Positions 6,870 through 14,361 of a stretch of DNA of 36,138 nt are shown piece after piece. The stretch is from an uncultured Eubacterium sp. (lineage in GTDB: Bacteria > Bacillota > Clostridia > Lachnospirales > Lachnospiraceae). A program made the translations under genes and the position numbers. Where the stretch lies: positions 1 to 36,138 of the forward strand of contig CANDMI010000037.1 in the NCBI GenBank assembly GCA_947385775.1, given 5' to 3'. Position 1 is the first letter of the stretch. Each line of letters begins with the position of its first letter. The notes below the pieces were generated by a model, which was given only the letters and a program-made list of their open reading frames with translations, had not been told where the DNA came from and did not search any database.

Positions 6870-7339
6870 CTCCATATGGTCAGAAAGTCATAAAAATATG
6901 GCCTGGGGATGTTCCAGCGTGGTCCTTTCTTAACTTTGGATATTTCATTTCAGACAGTTTCCTAATTTTGCCGGTGATTGAATGCTTCGACAAAAGGGAA
7001 ATCGACAGTATACACAAACACGGGAAAGAGCCTCCAGCATCTTCCGGGCCTGTTTTTATATTCAGCGGTTAAGAGAAGGGGCGATTTGATCAATTTCATT
7101 TACTTAGGCTTTTCATAAGCAAAATTCCATTATGATAAGCTTTATAATCAAGTATTTCTTGATCCAGATTATAGCTGCACGGTTTAAGCTAATGACATTG
7201 TCAATTTTCTGGCTTTCCTACAGGATAACATCTGGGGGATTATCAAATCTTTTTAGCGGATAAATATGTTCCAGTGTATCAATAGCAGATAAAACGGTAG
7301 TTCTGGTTTCAATATTGAAAGAAAGGGGACATTTCGATT
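6870..7339. other. 470-bp gap with a possible decayed minus-strand gene
   Basis: No intact gene is seen. Reading the minus strand from about 7320 down to 7120 gives a stretch including TLEHIYPLKRFDNPPDVIL interrupted by stops, which looks like a fragment of coding sequence. EHIYP resembles the HNH-type motif seen in some nuclease families, but it is too short to assign. Hairpin-forming sequence (ATCAAG-TATTT-CTTGAT) lies near 7150-7170. Confidence 0.3.
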
Positions 7340-8284
7340 ATGATAGGAAACAAATTATATGAAAAGATACCGACAGCCGGAATGGATACAAACGAATGGC
7401 TGATGTTAAGAAAGACAGGGATCGGAGGTTCGGACGCAGGGGCAGTCTGCGGTTTAAATCCATACAGCAGCCCGATAAAAGTATTCTGCGACAAGACATC
7501 GGATGAAGTGGAAGAAAAAGACAGCGAATCCATTCGCATCGGACATGACCTGGAAGGTTACGTAGCGAAGCGTTTTACAGAAGCGACCGGCCTGAAAGTA
7601 AGACGTTCCAATTATATGTACCGGAGCATAGCGCATCCGTTTATGATCGCGGATGTGGACCGCCTGGTTGTCGGGGAGGACGCAGGGCTGGAATGTAAGA
7701 CCGCAAGCGTATACAATGCGGATAAATGGAAGGACGGGGATATACCACTGCATTATGTCCTGCAATGCGCCCATTATATGATGGTCACGGGGATGCGGAC
7801 ATGGTATATTGCCTGCGTAATCCTCGGAAGGGGGTTTGTTTACCGTAAATTAACATGGGACGACGGAATAGTTGACGGGCTGGTGAAAGCAGAAAGCTAT
7901 TTTTGGAACAGCCACGTTGTTCCGGGGATTATGCCGGATCCTGACGGTTCTCCAGTTTGCGACCAGGTTCTGCAGAAATATTTTAAAACAGCGGAAAAAG
8001 CAGATGCCATAGAGCTTGTGGGCTTTGATGAAAAATTAAAGCGCAGGGAGGAAATATTAAAGAATATGGATGCGCTTGCAAAAGAACAAAAGCAGATTGA
8101 CCAGGAAATCAAACTGTATATGAAAGACCATGAGCTTGCGGTAAACGGCAGTTATAAAGTATCCTGGAGCAATGTGGACACGGCGAGGCTTGACACAAAA
8201 CGGATCAAACAGGAAAAGCCGGAGATCTATTCTGACTACGTGAAAGTATCACATACGAGAAGGTTTGAAGTAAAGGCAGCATAA
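7340..8284 (+). CDS. YqaJ-family phage recombinase (lambda-exonuclease-like)
   Basis: The 314-residue protein is a PD-(D/E)XK exonuclease of the YqaJ viral recombinase family, which resects double-stranded DNA ends so that a partner can anneal the exposed single strands. Visible motifs are the start TGIGGSDAGAVCGLNPYSSP, E72 in GHDLEGYV, D105/D107 in ADVDRL, and the E118-x-K120 pair in LECKTA, which together form the metal site. A C-terminal coiled coil (about 225-270) follows. The likely annealing partner is the Rad52-like gene 300 bp downstream. The ATG has GAAAGGGGA about 8 bases upstream. Confidence 0.92.
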   Translation: MIGNKLYEKIPTAGMDTNEWLMLRKTGIGGSDAGAVCGLNPYSSPIKVFCDKTSDEVEEKDSESIRIGHDLEGYVAKRFTEATGLKVRRSNYMYRSIAHPFMIADVDRLVVGEDAGLECKTASVYNADKWKDGDIPLHYVLQCAHYMMVTGMRTWYIACVILGRGFVYRKLTWDDGIVDGLVKAESYFWNSHVVPGIMPDPDGSPVCDQVLQKYFKTAEKADAIELVGFDEKLKRREEILKNMDALAKEQKQIDQEIKLYMKDHELAVNGSYKVSWSNVDTARLDTKRIKQEKPEIYSDYVKVSHTRRFEVKAA

Positions 8285-8298
8285 AAGACGTGTCTATG

Positions 8299-8339
8299 AA
8301 AAGGCAGAAGTTCCGGATTCTGAGGGCTTCTGCCTTTTT
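8299..8339 (+). terminator. Rho-independent terminator after the yqaJ-like gene
   Basis: AAAAGGCAGAAG (8299-8310) pairs with CTTCTGCCTTTTT (8327-8339), with the T-run built into the 3' arm. It lies 15 bp after the stop codon, so exonuclease and annealing protein are probably made from separate transcripts. The remaining 240 bp before the next gene are AT-rich with no ORF. Confidence 0.85.
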
Positions 8340-8582
8340 ATTTTCTGTTATGGAAAATAAAATGATTTAAGCAATAAAATACAGCATTGATACCAGCAAT
8401 CAAGAAAAAGCCAGGAAACAAAAGATTTCTGGTTGGCCAGTATTATATAGAAAAAATATTGGCAACGCTTGTGATAGAAATGAAATATAAAATTTTGCAG
8501 ATCCATTATTTTTATATCAGGTAATTGTAAAACAACTTTGCAATTCGCTTAAATGTTTTGATATTTTGGAGAGGAGGAAAAG

Positions 8583-9383
8583 ATGGAAGATCACAGGATC
8601 AGGATGCTCCGCGCAGAGGAAATAGAGTGCCGTGCAGCCGTTGTGAAAGAAACAGGCTTAAGTATCCTGCTTTATAAGGACGCGAGGGTTGACCAGCGTA
8701 TTTTGGATGAGACATTCGGGATGTTCGGATGGAAACGCAGCCATCAGAGCATCGACGGGAACCTCTATTGCACGGTGGAAATTTTTGACAGGGAATCCGG
8801 CGTCTGGGTATCGAAGCAGGATGTTGGGACAACCGGATATACGGAAAAGGAAAAATCCCAGGCTTCGGACAGTTTTAAAAGGGCCTGTTTCAACTGGGGG
8901 ATAGGACGCGAGTTATATACAGCTCCGTTTATCTGGATCGTTTCCGGAAATGCTGGGATTCAGAAAAAAGACGGCCGTTTTTATTGCAGCGACCATTTTT
9001 CGGTCCGGGAGATTGCGTATAACGGGGACAGGGAAATTACCTACCTTGCAGTAGTAAATGACACAAATAAGGGGCGGCTTGTATATGAGTTCCGGAAAGA
9101 AAAAGATATGGCTGGACCTCAAACGAATGTTACCGGAAAAGCAGGGAAACTGGAGCCGGATTCGAAAACTACAGGAAGACCGAAGCCAGATTCGAAAACT
9201 ACAGGAAGGATTACAGATATGCAGATGCATTCGCTGGAGGAGGAAATGCAGCGGACCGGGGTCGGGGCCGATGCGGTAAAAGGAAGATACCAGATCGATG
9301 AACTCCGCAATATGTCTGCGGAACTTTATGGAAAAGTAATGCAGGCACTGGCAAAGACAAAATCAGCGGGAAATGTTGCATGA
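8583..9383 (+). CDS. Rad52/Rad22-like single-strand annealing protein
   Basis: This 266-residue protein looks like a phage Rad52-family annealing protein. The N-terminal 155 residues contain a region around GMFGWKRSHQSIDGNLYCTV and the family helix EKEKSQASDSFKRACFNWGI followed by GRELY. Such proteins form rings that anneal complementary single strands and work with a resecting exonuclease, here the YqaJ protein. A linker (about 190-210) contains PDSKTTGR twice from a 30-bp direct repeat starting at 9156 and 9186. The last 60 residues are a helical tail. Start: GAGAGGAGG precedes the ATG at 8583. Confidence 0.85.
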   Translation: MEDHRIRMLRAEEIECRAAVVKETGLSILLYKDARVDQRILDETFGMFGWKRSHQSIDGNLYCTVEIFDRESGVWVSKQDVGTTGYTEKEKSQASDSFKRACFNWGIGRELYTAPFIWIVSGNAGIQKKDGRFYCSDHFSVREIAYNGDREITYLAVVNDTNKGRLVYEFRKEKDMAGPQTNVTGKAGKLEPDSKTTGRPKPDSKTTGRITDMQMHSLEEEMQRTGVGADAVKGRYQIDELRNMSAELYGKVMQALAKTKSAGNVA

Positions 9384-9410
9384 AAGAAAATAATTATGGA
9401 GGTATTGGAA

Positions 9411-9650
9411 GTGGAAAAAGAAAATCCATTTAAAGGGCATACAGTAGCGGTAACCGGGAAACTGGAGCATTTTACAAGGGATGAGGTTATGAAAAAGATT
9501 GCATCCCTGGGCGGGGCGCCGAGAAGCGGGGTCAGCAGGAATACGGATTACCTGATCTGCGGAACAGGTTCTGGCAGTAAGCTGGAGAAAGCACAGGCTT
9601 TTGGGGCTAGGATCATTACAGAGCAGGAATTTATGAATATGATTGCGTAA
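9411..9650 (+). CDS. Stand-alone BRCT-domain protein
   Basis: The whole 79-residue product is one BRCT domain like that at the end of bacterial DNA ligase A: FKGHTVAVTGKLEHFTRDEV, LGGAPRSGVSRNTDYLICG, SKLEKAQAFGARIITEQEF. BRCT domains bind phosphoproteins or DNA ends and breaks. Being isolated, it may guide the adjacent annealing protein or act on the host ligase/replication machinery; this is inference. The GTG at 9411 is chosen because GGAGG ends 8 bases before it; the in-frame ATG at 9396 lies upstream of that site and has none. The Rad52-like stop is 27 bp upstream, so the two are probably cotranscribed. Confidence 0.85.
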   Translation: MEKENPFKGHTVAVTGKLEHFTRDEVMKKIASLGGAPRSGVSRNTDYLICGTGSGSKLEKAQAFGARIITEQEFMNMIA

Positions 9651-9664
9651 ATAGGGCGGAAACT

Positions 9665-9697
9665 GCCGGAATCTAAAAAGGTTCCGGCCTGTTTTTT
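9665..9697 (+). terminator. Rho-independent terminator after the BRCT gene
   Basis: GCCGGAA (9665-9671) pairs with TTCCGGC (9682-9688), followed by CTGTTTTTT. It closes the annealing protein-BRCT transcript. From here to 9938 the sequence is AT-rich with no ORF. Confidence 0.8.
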
Positions 9698-9938
9698 GTA
9701 AAATCAGATAATGGCGAAACCTGTTGTTCAGAAGCTGTATATATAACAACAGTTTACAAGTTTTTGATTCCATACTATATGCAGACTATATAGTCATAAT
9801 TAAATACAATATATGGACAAATACGTTTGAATCAGAAAAGTTGTAAGCTGGTGTATATTACACAATAAGAGGGCTATAGAATCCATATTTAAACAAACTT
9901 TTTGGAGCATATAGCAAAAGCTAAGTGGGGAGAAGAAA

Positions 9939-10937
9939 ATGCTACTGCGGAAACAAAAAAATATAGTATTTCGCAGCTTTCAGAGTCTCGTTATTGCCTG
10001 TCTTAAAAAAGAAGGGAGTGTTATGGACAGTATTATGAGTTACAGCGAATTTATATGGAGAATCATAGAAGGGCTGAAAGGAAAGATGGGGGATGGATAT
10101 TATTTTACTGCGGATGTGTCGCTGGGGAACAACGGCAGGGTCGAAAATTTCCTTATGATCAGAGATAGGGAAGCGCCTGTTGCTCCGCGTATACCAATGG
10201 GATCATTTTATAGCAGGTGCATACAGGAAGGGGATAAAATCCCTGGCCTTGTGGATGAAATTGTAGATATATATAGGAAGAATGAGCGCAATAGCAATTT
10301 TGACGCAGCTTCTTTTATGGAATGGGGACGTATCCAGAGTAATATACGCTGCTGCCTGCGGAATAAGGGGATGAATACAGCTATGCTGTCAGGGGTTCCG
10401 CATAGGGATATCCTTGATTTGTCTCTGACCTATTATACAAAACTGCCCCTGCCGGATGGGGGATTTGGAACGGTGCATGTAAACAACAGCCATATGGATG
10501 TATGGAGGGTAGATGAAAAGGAACTATACCGGACTGCGGTTCATAATATGGAAGAAACCAAAGACGTTGTCCTGGAAAATATTACGGATATTACAGGACG
10601 TCTGCTGGATGAACGGGGAATAGGGGGCCTTATAGATGCAGACCGTATAGCATGGATGTATGTGCTTGGGAATAAAAACAGGATTTATGGGGCCGTGCAG
10701 ATGCTGAATACTGGAATCATGGAAGAAGCCGCTGACAGGTTAGGGGATAATTTTATCATACTTCCGTCTTCGATTCATGAAGTAATCCTTGTGCCTGATG
10801 TCCAAGACCAGGAACTATCCTATTATAAGCAGATGGTAAAGGAAATAAATGAAACGGAGCTTGTACCGGAAGAAATATTATCCGGCAATGTATACCGTTA
10901 TAGCAGAAAGAAGAAAGGGGCTGGGATCGCGGCATGA
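9939..10937 (+). CDS. DUF5688-family protein
   Basis: The 332-residue protein resembles DUF5688, a family common in clostridial mobile elements: an N-terminal YSEFIWRIIEGLKGKMGDGY, a central LTYYTKLP, and a C-terminal half with ADRLGDNFIILPSSIHEVIL. The biochemical role is unknown. Two starts are possible. ATG 9939 has GGGGAG six bases upstream. ATG 10023 has GGGAG four bases upstream and begins close to where family members usually start. The first is listed on ribosome-site spacing, but the extra 28 residues look unconserved. It overlaps the next gene by 4 bp (ATGA), so the pair is translationally coupled. Confidence 0.8.
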   Translation: MLLRKQKNIVFRSFQSLVIACLKKEGSVMDSIMSYSEFIWRIIEGLKGKMGDGYYFTADVSLGNNGRVENFLMIRDREAPVAPRIPMGSFYSRCIQEGDKIPGLVDEIVDIYRKNERNSNFDAASFMEWGRIQSNIRCCLRNKGMNTAMLSGVPHRDILDLSLTYYTKLPLPDGGFGTVHVNNSHMDVWRVDEKELYRTAVHNMEETKDVVLENITDITGRLLDERGIGGLIDADRIAWMYVLGNKNRIYGAVQMLNTGIMEEAADRLGDNFIILPSSIHEVILVPDVQDQELSYYKQMVKEINETELVPEEILSGNVYRYSRKKKGAGIAA

Positions 10938-11290
10938 CAGGGAAGATGCAGTTAAAACGCGGAATGTTCCGTAATGAGGAGCGCACACTGTTTAAAAAGG
11001 TGGAACAGGAGCATGATTTGTTTATGTACCGGATGTTAGCAAGCCCTGCAGAGGATATATACGGCCATTGCGGGAAAATCCGGTTTTATGAATGCGTTTA
11101 TGAGTATTTTATGTATGCGGAGGAAATTGACAGGAAACATATCCTGGCCTGTTTAAAATGCAGTGATATCATGCGGACGTTATATGAAGTTTACCTGAAT
11201 CGGGAATATCTTGACTATTCCACGTTTGAGAAAGTCCGGGAACTGCTGGATGTGCTTGCAGAGGATATGGAGAGGTGCTCCGGGGCATGA
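10934..11290 (+). CDS. DUF3848-like protein
   Basis: This 118-residue helical protein resembles DUF3848: LFKKVEQEHDLFMYRMLASP, then a repeated acidic-helical pattern and LLDVLAEDME. It starts within the stop of the DUF5688 gene (ATGA overlap), so the two are made together. Family function is unknown; members occur in clostridial plasmids and integrative elements. A degraded second copy of its 3' half lies at 12024-12110. Confidence 0.65.
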   Translation: MTGKMQLKRGMFRNEERTLFKKVEQEHDLFMYRMLASPAEDIYGHCGKIRFYECVYEYFMYAEEIDRKHILACLKCSDIMRTLYEVYLNREYLDYSTFEKVRELLDVLAEDMERCSGA

Positions 11291-11632
11291 AACTATAATT
11301 TGTGAACCTTATGCAATGATTTACAGGGCAAAAAGGACGCAGTTTTGAAAGCCCATCCCCAAAAATAGTTTGAAGCAGCTAATTTGGAGATGGGCTTTCA
11401 GATATGAAAGACAGGGTTATTGTAATTTGGAGCAGAAAAACCTATGCACTGTAGTCTGTATGCATTCCTTCAAAGCATTCCTGTCCCAGTTGGTCAGGTC
11501 CATTTACGGCCATCTGTATAAGAAACAGAATTTATCAGAAGATGGAAATGCAGTTTATCCGTATCTTTCTGCACAGCAGGCCATATCATACGGCTGTTAT
11601 CCGGGGGATATTGCATGGGAAGGAACCCACTG
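11291..11632. other. Noncoding interval with a 15-bp inverted repeat
   Basis: Arms 11346-11360 and 11386-11400 match at 14 of 15 positions around GAAAGCCCATC with a 25-base loop. The repeat is not followed by a T-run, so it is a poor terminator. An open frame on the plus strand (11370-11714) lacks a ribosome site and overlaps the following minus-strand gene, so I read the interval as noncoding or decayed. Confidence 0.45.
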
Positions 11633-11830
11633 TTATTTGAACTCCTGTCCTGCGTTTGTCCCAGTATTTTTTGCATCTGCATCCATTTTCGCAGACACTT
11701 CAATCATTTTTTGAATTAATTCCCTGTATGTTTTCAGATGTTTTTTCTTCATGCATTTTTTAATTTTTTCCATTTCTTCATGTGTGAAATCGATAGTAAT
11801 TAGTTCCGTCAGAGCATTTTCTTCTTTCAT
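11633..11830 (-). CDS. Small ribbon-helix-helix-like protein
   Basis: This 65-residue protein has a short strand LITIDFT followed by two predicted helices (HEEMEKIKKCMKKKH and TYRELIQKMIEVS), the layout of a ribbon-helix-helix DNA-binding protein; similar small proteins are often antitoxins or plasmid copy regulators. AAGGAAGG lies upstream of the ATG. No toxin gene is adjacent on the same strand. The fold assignment is inferred from pattern only. Confidence 0.6.
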   Translation of the reverse strand: MKEENALTELITIDFTHEEMEKIKKCMKKKHLKTYRELIQKMIEVSAKMDADAKNTGTNAGQEFK

Positions 11831-12023
11831 TTTTTTCCTTCCTTTCTTGATTTAGATTATTTAAGAGTATTCGCATTATAAAATCTATCAGATAATTTAT
11901 GATTAAAATGTTGTAAGGGCAGGTTTAAAATTTTATGCAGTCATTTGTCTAAAGAACAATAAATGATTTATAAGTGCATTTATATAATAATAATTCCGTA
12001 ATAATAAACTTATAGATGGATGC

Positions 12024-12110
12024 AGTTTAAAATGCAGTGATACCATGCAGACATTATATGAAATTTATCTAAAACGGGAATATCTTGTCTAGCGAAGGAT
12101 ATGGAAAATG
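12024..12110 (+). pseudogene. Decayed partial copy of the DUF3848-like gene
   Basis: The stretch from 12024 (GTTTAAAATGCAGTGATACC onward) matches the segment of the DUF3848-like gene near 11148-11213 with scattered changes. It then skips about 45 bp and resumes with GAAGGATATGGAAA, matching about 11261-11277. It has stops and no start. It is a relic of a local duplication with an internal deletion. The rest of 11831-12233 is AT-rich and holds no ORF. Confidence 0.75.
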
Positions 12111-12162
12111 TGTATTGGGATGTAAAACGGAGTAATACGCGATTTTTTTAACAGTTTTAATC

Positions 12163-12206
12163 AACCCCATTTCGAAAAATGAATAAAAGCACTTTTCGGA
12201 ATGGGG
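12163..12206 (-). terminator. Terminator of the orphan minus-strand gene
   Basis: ACCCCATTTCGAAAA (from about 12163) pairs with TTTTCGGAATGGGGT ending near 12206, a 15-bp stem with one non-Watson-Crick position. It lies about 30 bp beyond the leftward stop codon at 12234, as expected for a terminator, though the T-rich tract on that strand is broken. Confidence 0.6.
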
Positions 12207-12233
12207 TATCAGATAAAAATATATGAGATTATT

Positions 12234-13628
12234 TTAGTGATCAAAAAGGTTATCATCATCAGCGGTAATATAAATTATGTGTGTTAAAATTTCATATAAA
12301 GAATCAATGCTTGTTTTATCGGAAATAAATTCTTCATAAAGCGAATTAGATTCTGTATTATTATGAGGAGAAAAGCTGTCAAAATATAAATTCATATAGT
12401 TATCTTCGGCTAATTCTTTAAAATGTAGCATATTTTCTTTAGAAGATAAACAAATCCATTCGTTAAATGCATTTTCATCTATTATCTTTTTATATAATTC
12501 GATAAAGATTTGTCTATGTATATTTATGAAACCAATGAGAGAAGCTTTGTCTTGTCTCAATTCTTTTCTATTGTCGGGTTTCTCTTTATATAGGCATAGT
12601 TCTTTGTTTAAAATATTGACGAAGTTATATAATGTGCATACGTTTTGCAATGTAATAATCTCGCTGATATTGCTTGTAAAGTTGTTATGTTTCCTGGTTA
12701 AAGATGATAAACATATGAAATTAAACCAATGAGTCATCTGATTCATTGCATATATTGTAAGTGGGAGATCATAATCAGACCAAGCATTTTTAAAATTGAA
12801 ATTTTCCAAAAAAGTAATAAAAACCTGTAAATTTTCACATTTCTTTTTTGTTTTTTTGTTAGTGAATATTCTGCATAACTCATGCTTTAAACGTTTTTTT
12901 ATTTTAGCGTCGCAATATATATAGTTTATACCAGTCATATCTCTGCATAAGTCAGTTAGTTTTTTATAGTCTTTTTCTACAGTTTTAATTGAGCTATTAT
13001 GATACTCACTTTTGTTTTTTATTAAAGAGAATAAGTATAAAATATAGTTGTCACCTGACAGGCTCTTTTGAAATATTTCAAGAATTTTGGTTTGGTCATC
13101 AGGCAAAGGTTCGGAAGGGAGCAGATGATGTTCCTTGTCCTTATAACATATGCGGCAAAATTCGTAATATGAGTCGGCAATAATATATAAAACTAAGGGA
13201 AAAATTTTTTTGCATAATTCTGGATATCGGCGGTATATTATTTTGAAAAATTGCAATGAATACTCAAAATTATTTGAAGAAGGGGTAGCTGCATATTGTA
13301 TTTTTATCATATTTTCGTGAGTACTATTGTTTTTTATTATATTTTTATGAATTTCCCATGAAGTAAATAGCATATAAAAAATTTTTTTAAAGTCTGTTTC
13401 TTCCTGATGGTTTAAATTTGCATCTGCCTTGGTGCTGGAAGAAAATAAATCTGATAATGTTTCTTCGTAATAGAAGTCGAAAAAGAAATATTGGGTTAAG
13501 TCAAAATATTCTGTTTCTGACACGTTACAGAATGGATGTTTTTTAATAATATCTTTTATAATGCTATTATAAGTACAAAGGTAAGATGAAAAATTTATAA
13601 TTATATCATATCCTTTCTGAGAAGTCAA
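12234..13628 (-). CDS. Large AT-rich orphan protein, possible cargo
   Basis: A 464-residue open frame on the minus strand has markedly lower GC than its neighbours. The product is rich in Lys, Asn, Ile, Phe and Tyr, mostly helical in character, without a signal peptide, clear membrane segment or recognisable catalytic motif. I do not recognise the family. The start is uncertain: the frame opens with TTG at 13628 (weak GGCAGG-like site upstream) and has no ATG before about codon 86; a rarer start just after AAAGGA near 13610 is possible. It is a lone gene against the direction of the helicase operon and has its own terminator. Composition and position suggest a recently acquired cargo gene, perhaps defence, but this is inference. 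Confidence 0.7.
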   Translation of the reverse strand: MTSQKGYDIIINFSSYLCTYNSIIKDIIKKHPFCNVSETEYFDLTQYFFFDFYYEETLSDLFSSSTKADANLNHQEETDFKKIFYMLFTSWEIHKNIIKNNSTHENMIKIQYAATPSSNNFEYSLQFFKIIYRRYPELCKKIFPLVLYIIADSYYEFCRICYKDKEHHLLPSEPLPDDQTKILEIFQKSLSGDNYILYLFSLIKNKSEYHNSSIKTVEKDYKKLTDLCRDMTGINYIYCDAKIKKRLKHELCRIFTNKKTKKKCENLQVFITFLENFNFKNAWSDYDLPLTIYAMNQMTHWFNFICLSSLTRKHNNFTSNISEIITLQNVCTLYNFVNILNKELCLYKEKPDNRKELRQDKASLIGFINIHRQIFIELYKKIIDENAFNEWICLSSKENMLHFKELAEDNYMNLYFDSFSPHNNTESNSLYEEFISDKTSIDSLYEILTHIIYITADDDNLFDH

Positions 13629-13746
13629 TATATTTTTTCTGCCTGCCCATGTGGGAAGATAATTGTATAGGCAGCATGTAGATTAGATTGAAAATTGGAG
13701 CAAAGTGGGTTAAATTTGTTGTGACGTCATAATTATTTTAACAGTT

Positions 13747-13758
13747 GATGCGCGCATC
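13747..13758. promoter_or_regulatory. 12-bp palindrome in the divergent control region
   Basis: GATGCGCGCATC is a perfect palindrome 28 bp upstream of the helicase-partner start codon and within the 157-bp region shared with the leftward orphan gene. Its position before the ribosome site suggests an operator for a dimeric regulator. Confidence 0.4.
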
Positions 13759-13785
13759 TGCAAGATCAAAACAGGAGGATCTAAT

Positions 13786-14361
13786 ATGTTCGAAAGTACG
13801 AAAAATTCAAATGGCATCAGTGTACATCAATTTGAGGTTGGAGATGGGTTGGAGGAAAAAATTGACCGATTTGAAGATAATATTAAAAAATGTATGCATA
13901 AAGTTTACAGTATGCGATTTTCTGAAGGCAGTCCTGAATATGCTGCTCTGATTTCGCCGAGTGGATTAAATCAAATTACAGAATATCGTTTTTATTCCAG
14001 TGCGTTATCGAAAAAGATATTCAGTGGGGAGGCAAAAGAAATCGCTACAGTAGAAGAACTCAGAGAATTTATTCAGCGAGATGATTTGCTGGAAATTATT
14101 TTTAGCTTATCAAAAAAACACAATGGTATCTATTGTAAAAAGTTACGGCTGACACATTTCTTCGAAGCTACCGATGGAGGTGTTGCAATCATTTTATTTA
14201 AAATTTTGACCAACGTGAAATGGAACAGCACAGCGTTTTATCTGGTTTCATACGATTCCGTGAATGGGATATCCTTTATGCGTCTTGACGAGACAGCATA
14301 TAAAATTTTCAAATGGTTTGTGGATTATTGTTTAAAAGAATCTGAGGAAGAATATGAATAA
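13786..14361 (+). CDS. Uncharacterised protein coupled to the helicase gene
   Basis: The 191-residue protein starts after a strong AGGAGG site and its stop overlaps the helicase start by 8 bp, so the two are translationally coupled and likely work together. The sequence has an acidic helical N-terminus (about 15-40) and a mixed alpha/beta remainder with the hydrophobic strand GGVAIILFKILTNV and the acidic end ESEEEYE. No catalytic, zinc or DNA-binding motif is obvious. It may be a replication accessory protein such as a loader or origin-binding factor; this rests only on context. Confidence 0.7.
   Translation: MFESTKNSNGISVHQFEVGDGLEEKIDRFEDNIKKCMHKVYSMRFSEGSPEYAALISPSGLNQITEYRFYSSALSKKIFSGEAKEIATVEELREFIQRDDLLEIIFSLSKKHNGIYCKKLRLTHFFEATDGGVAIILFKILTNVKWNSTAFYLVSYDSVNGISFMRLDETAYKIFKWFVDYCLKESEEEYE

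Noticed and set aside
11370-11714. Plus-strand open frame of 114 codons
   Set aside because: No ribosome site, begins inside an inverted repeat, overlaps the better supported minus-strand gene at 11633-11830, and the product resembles nothing known.
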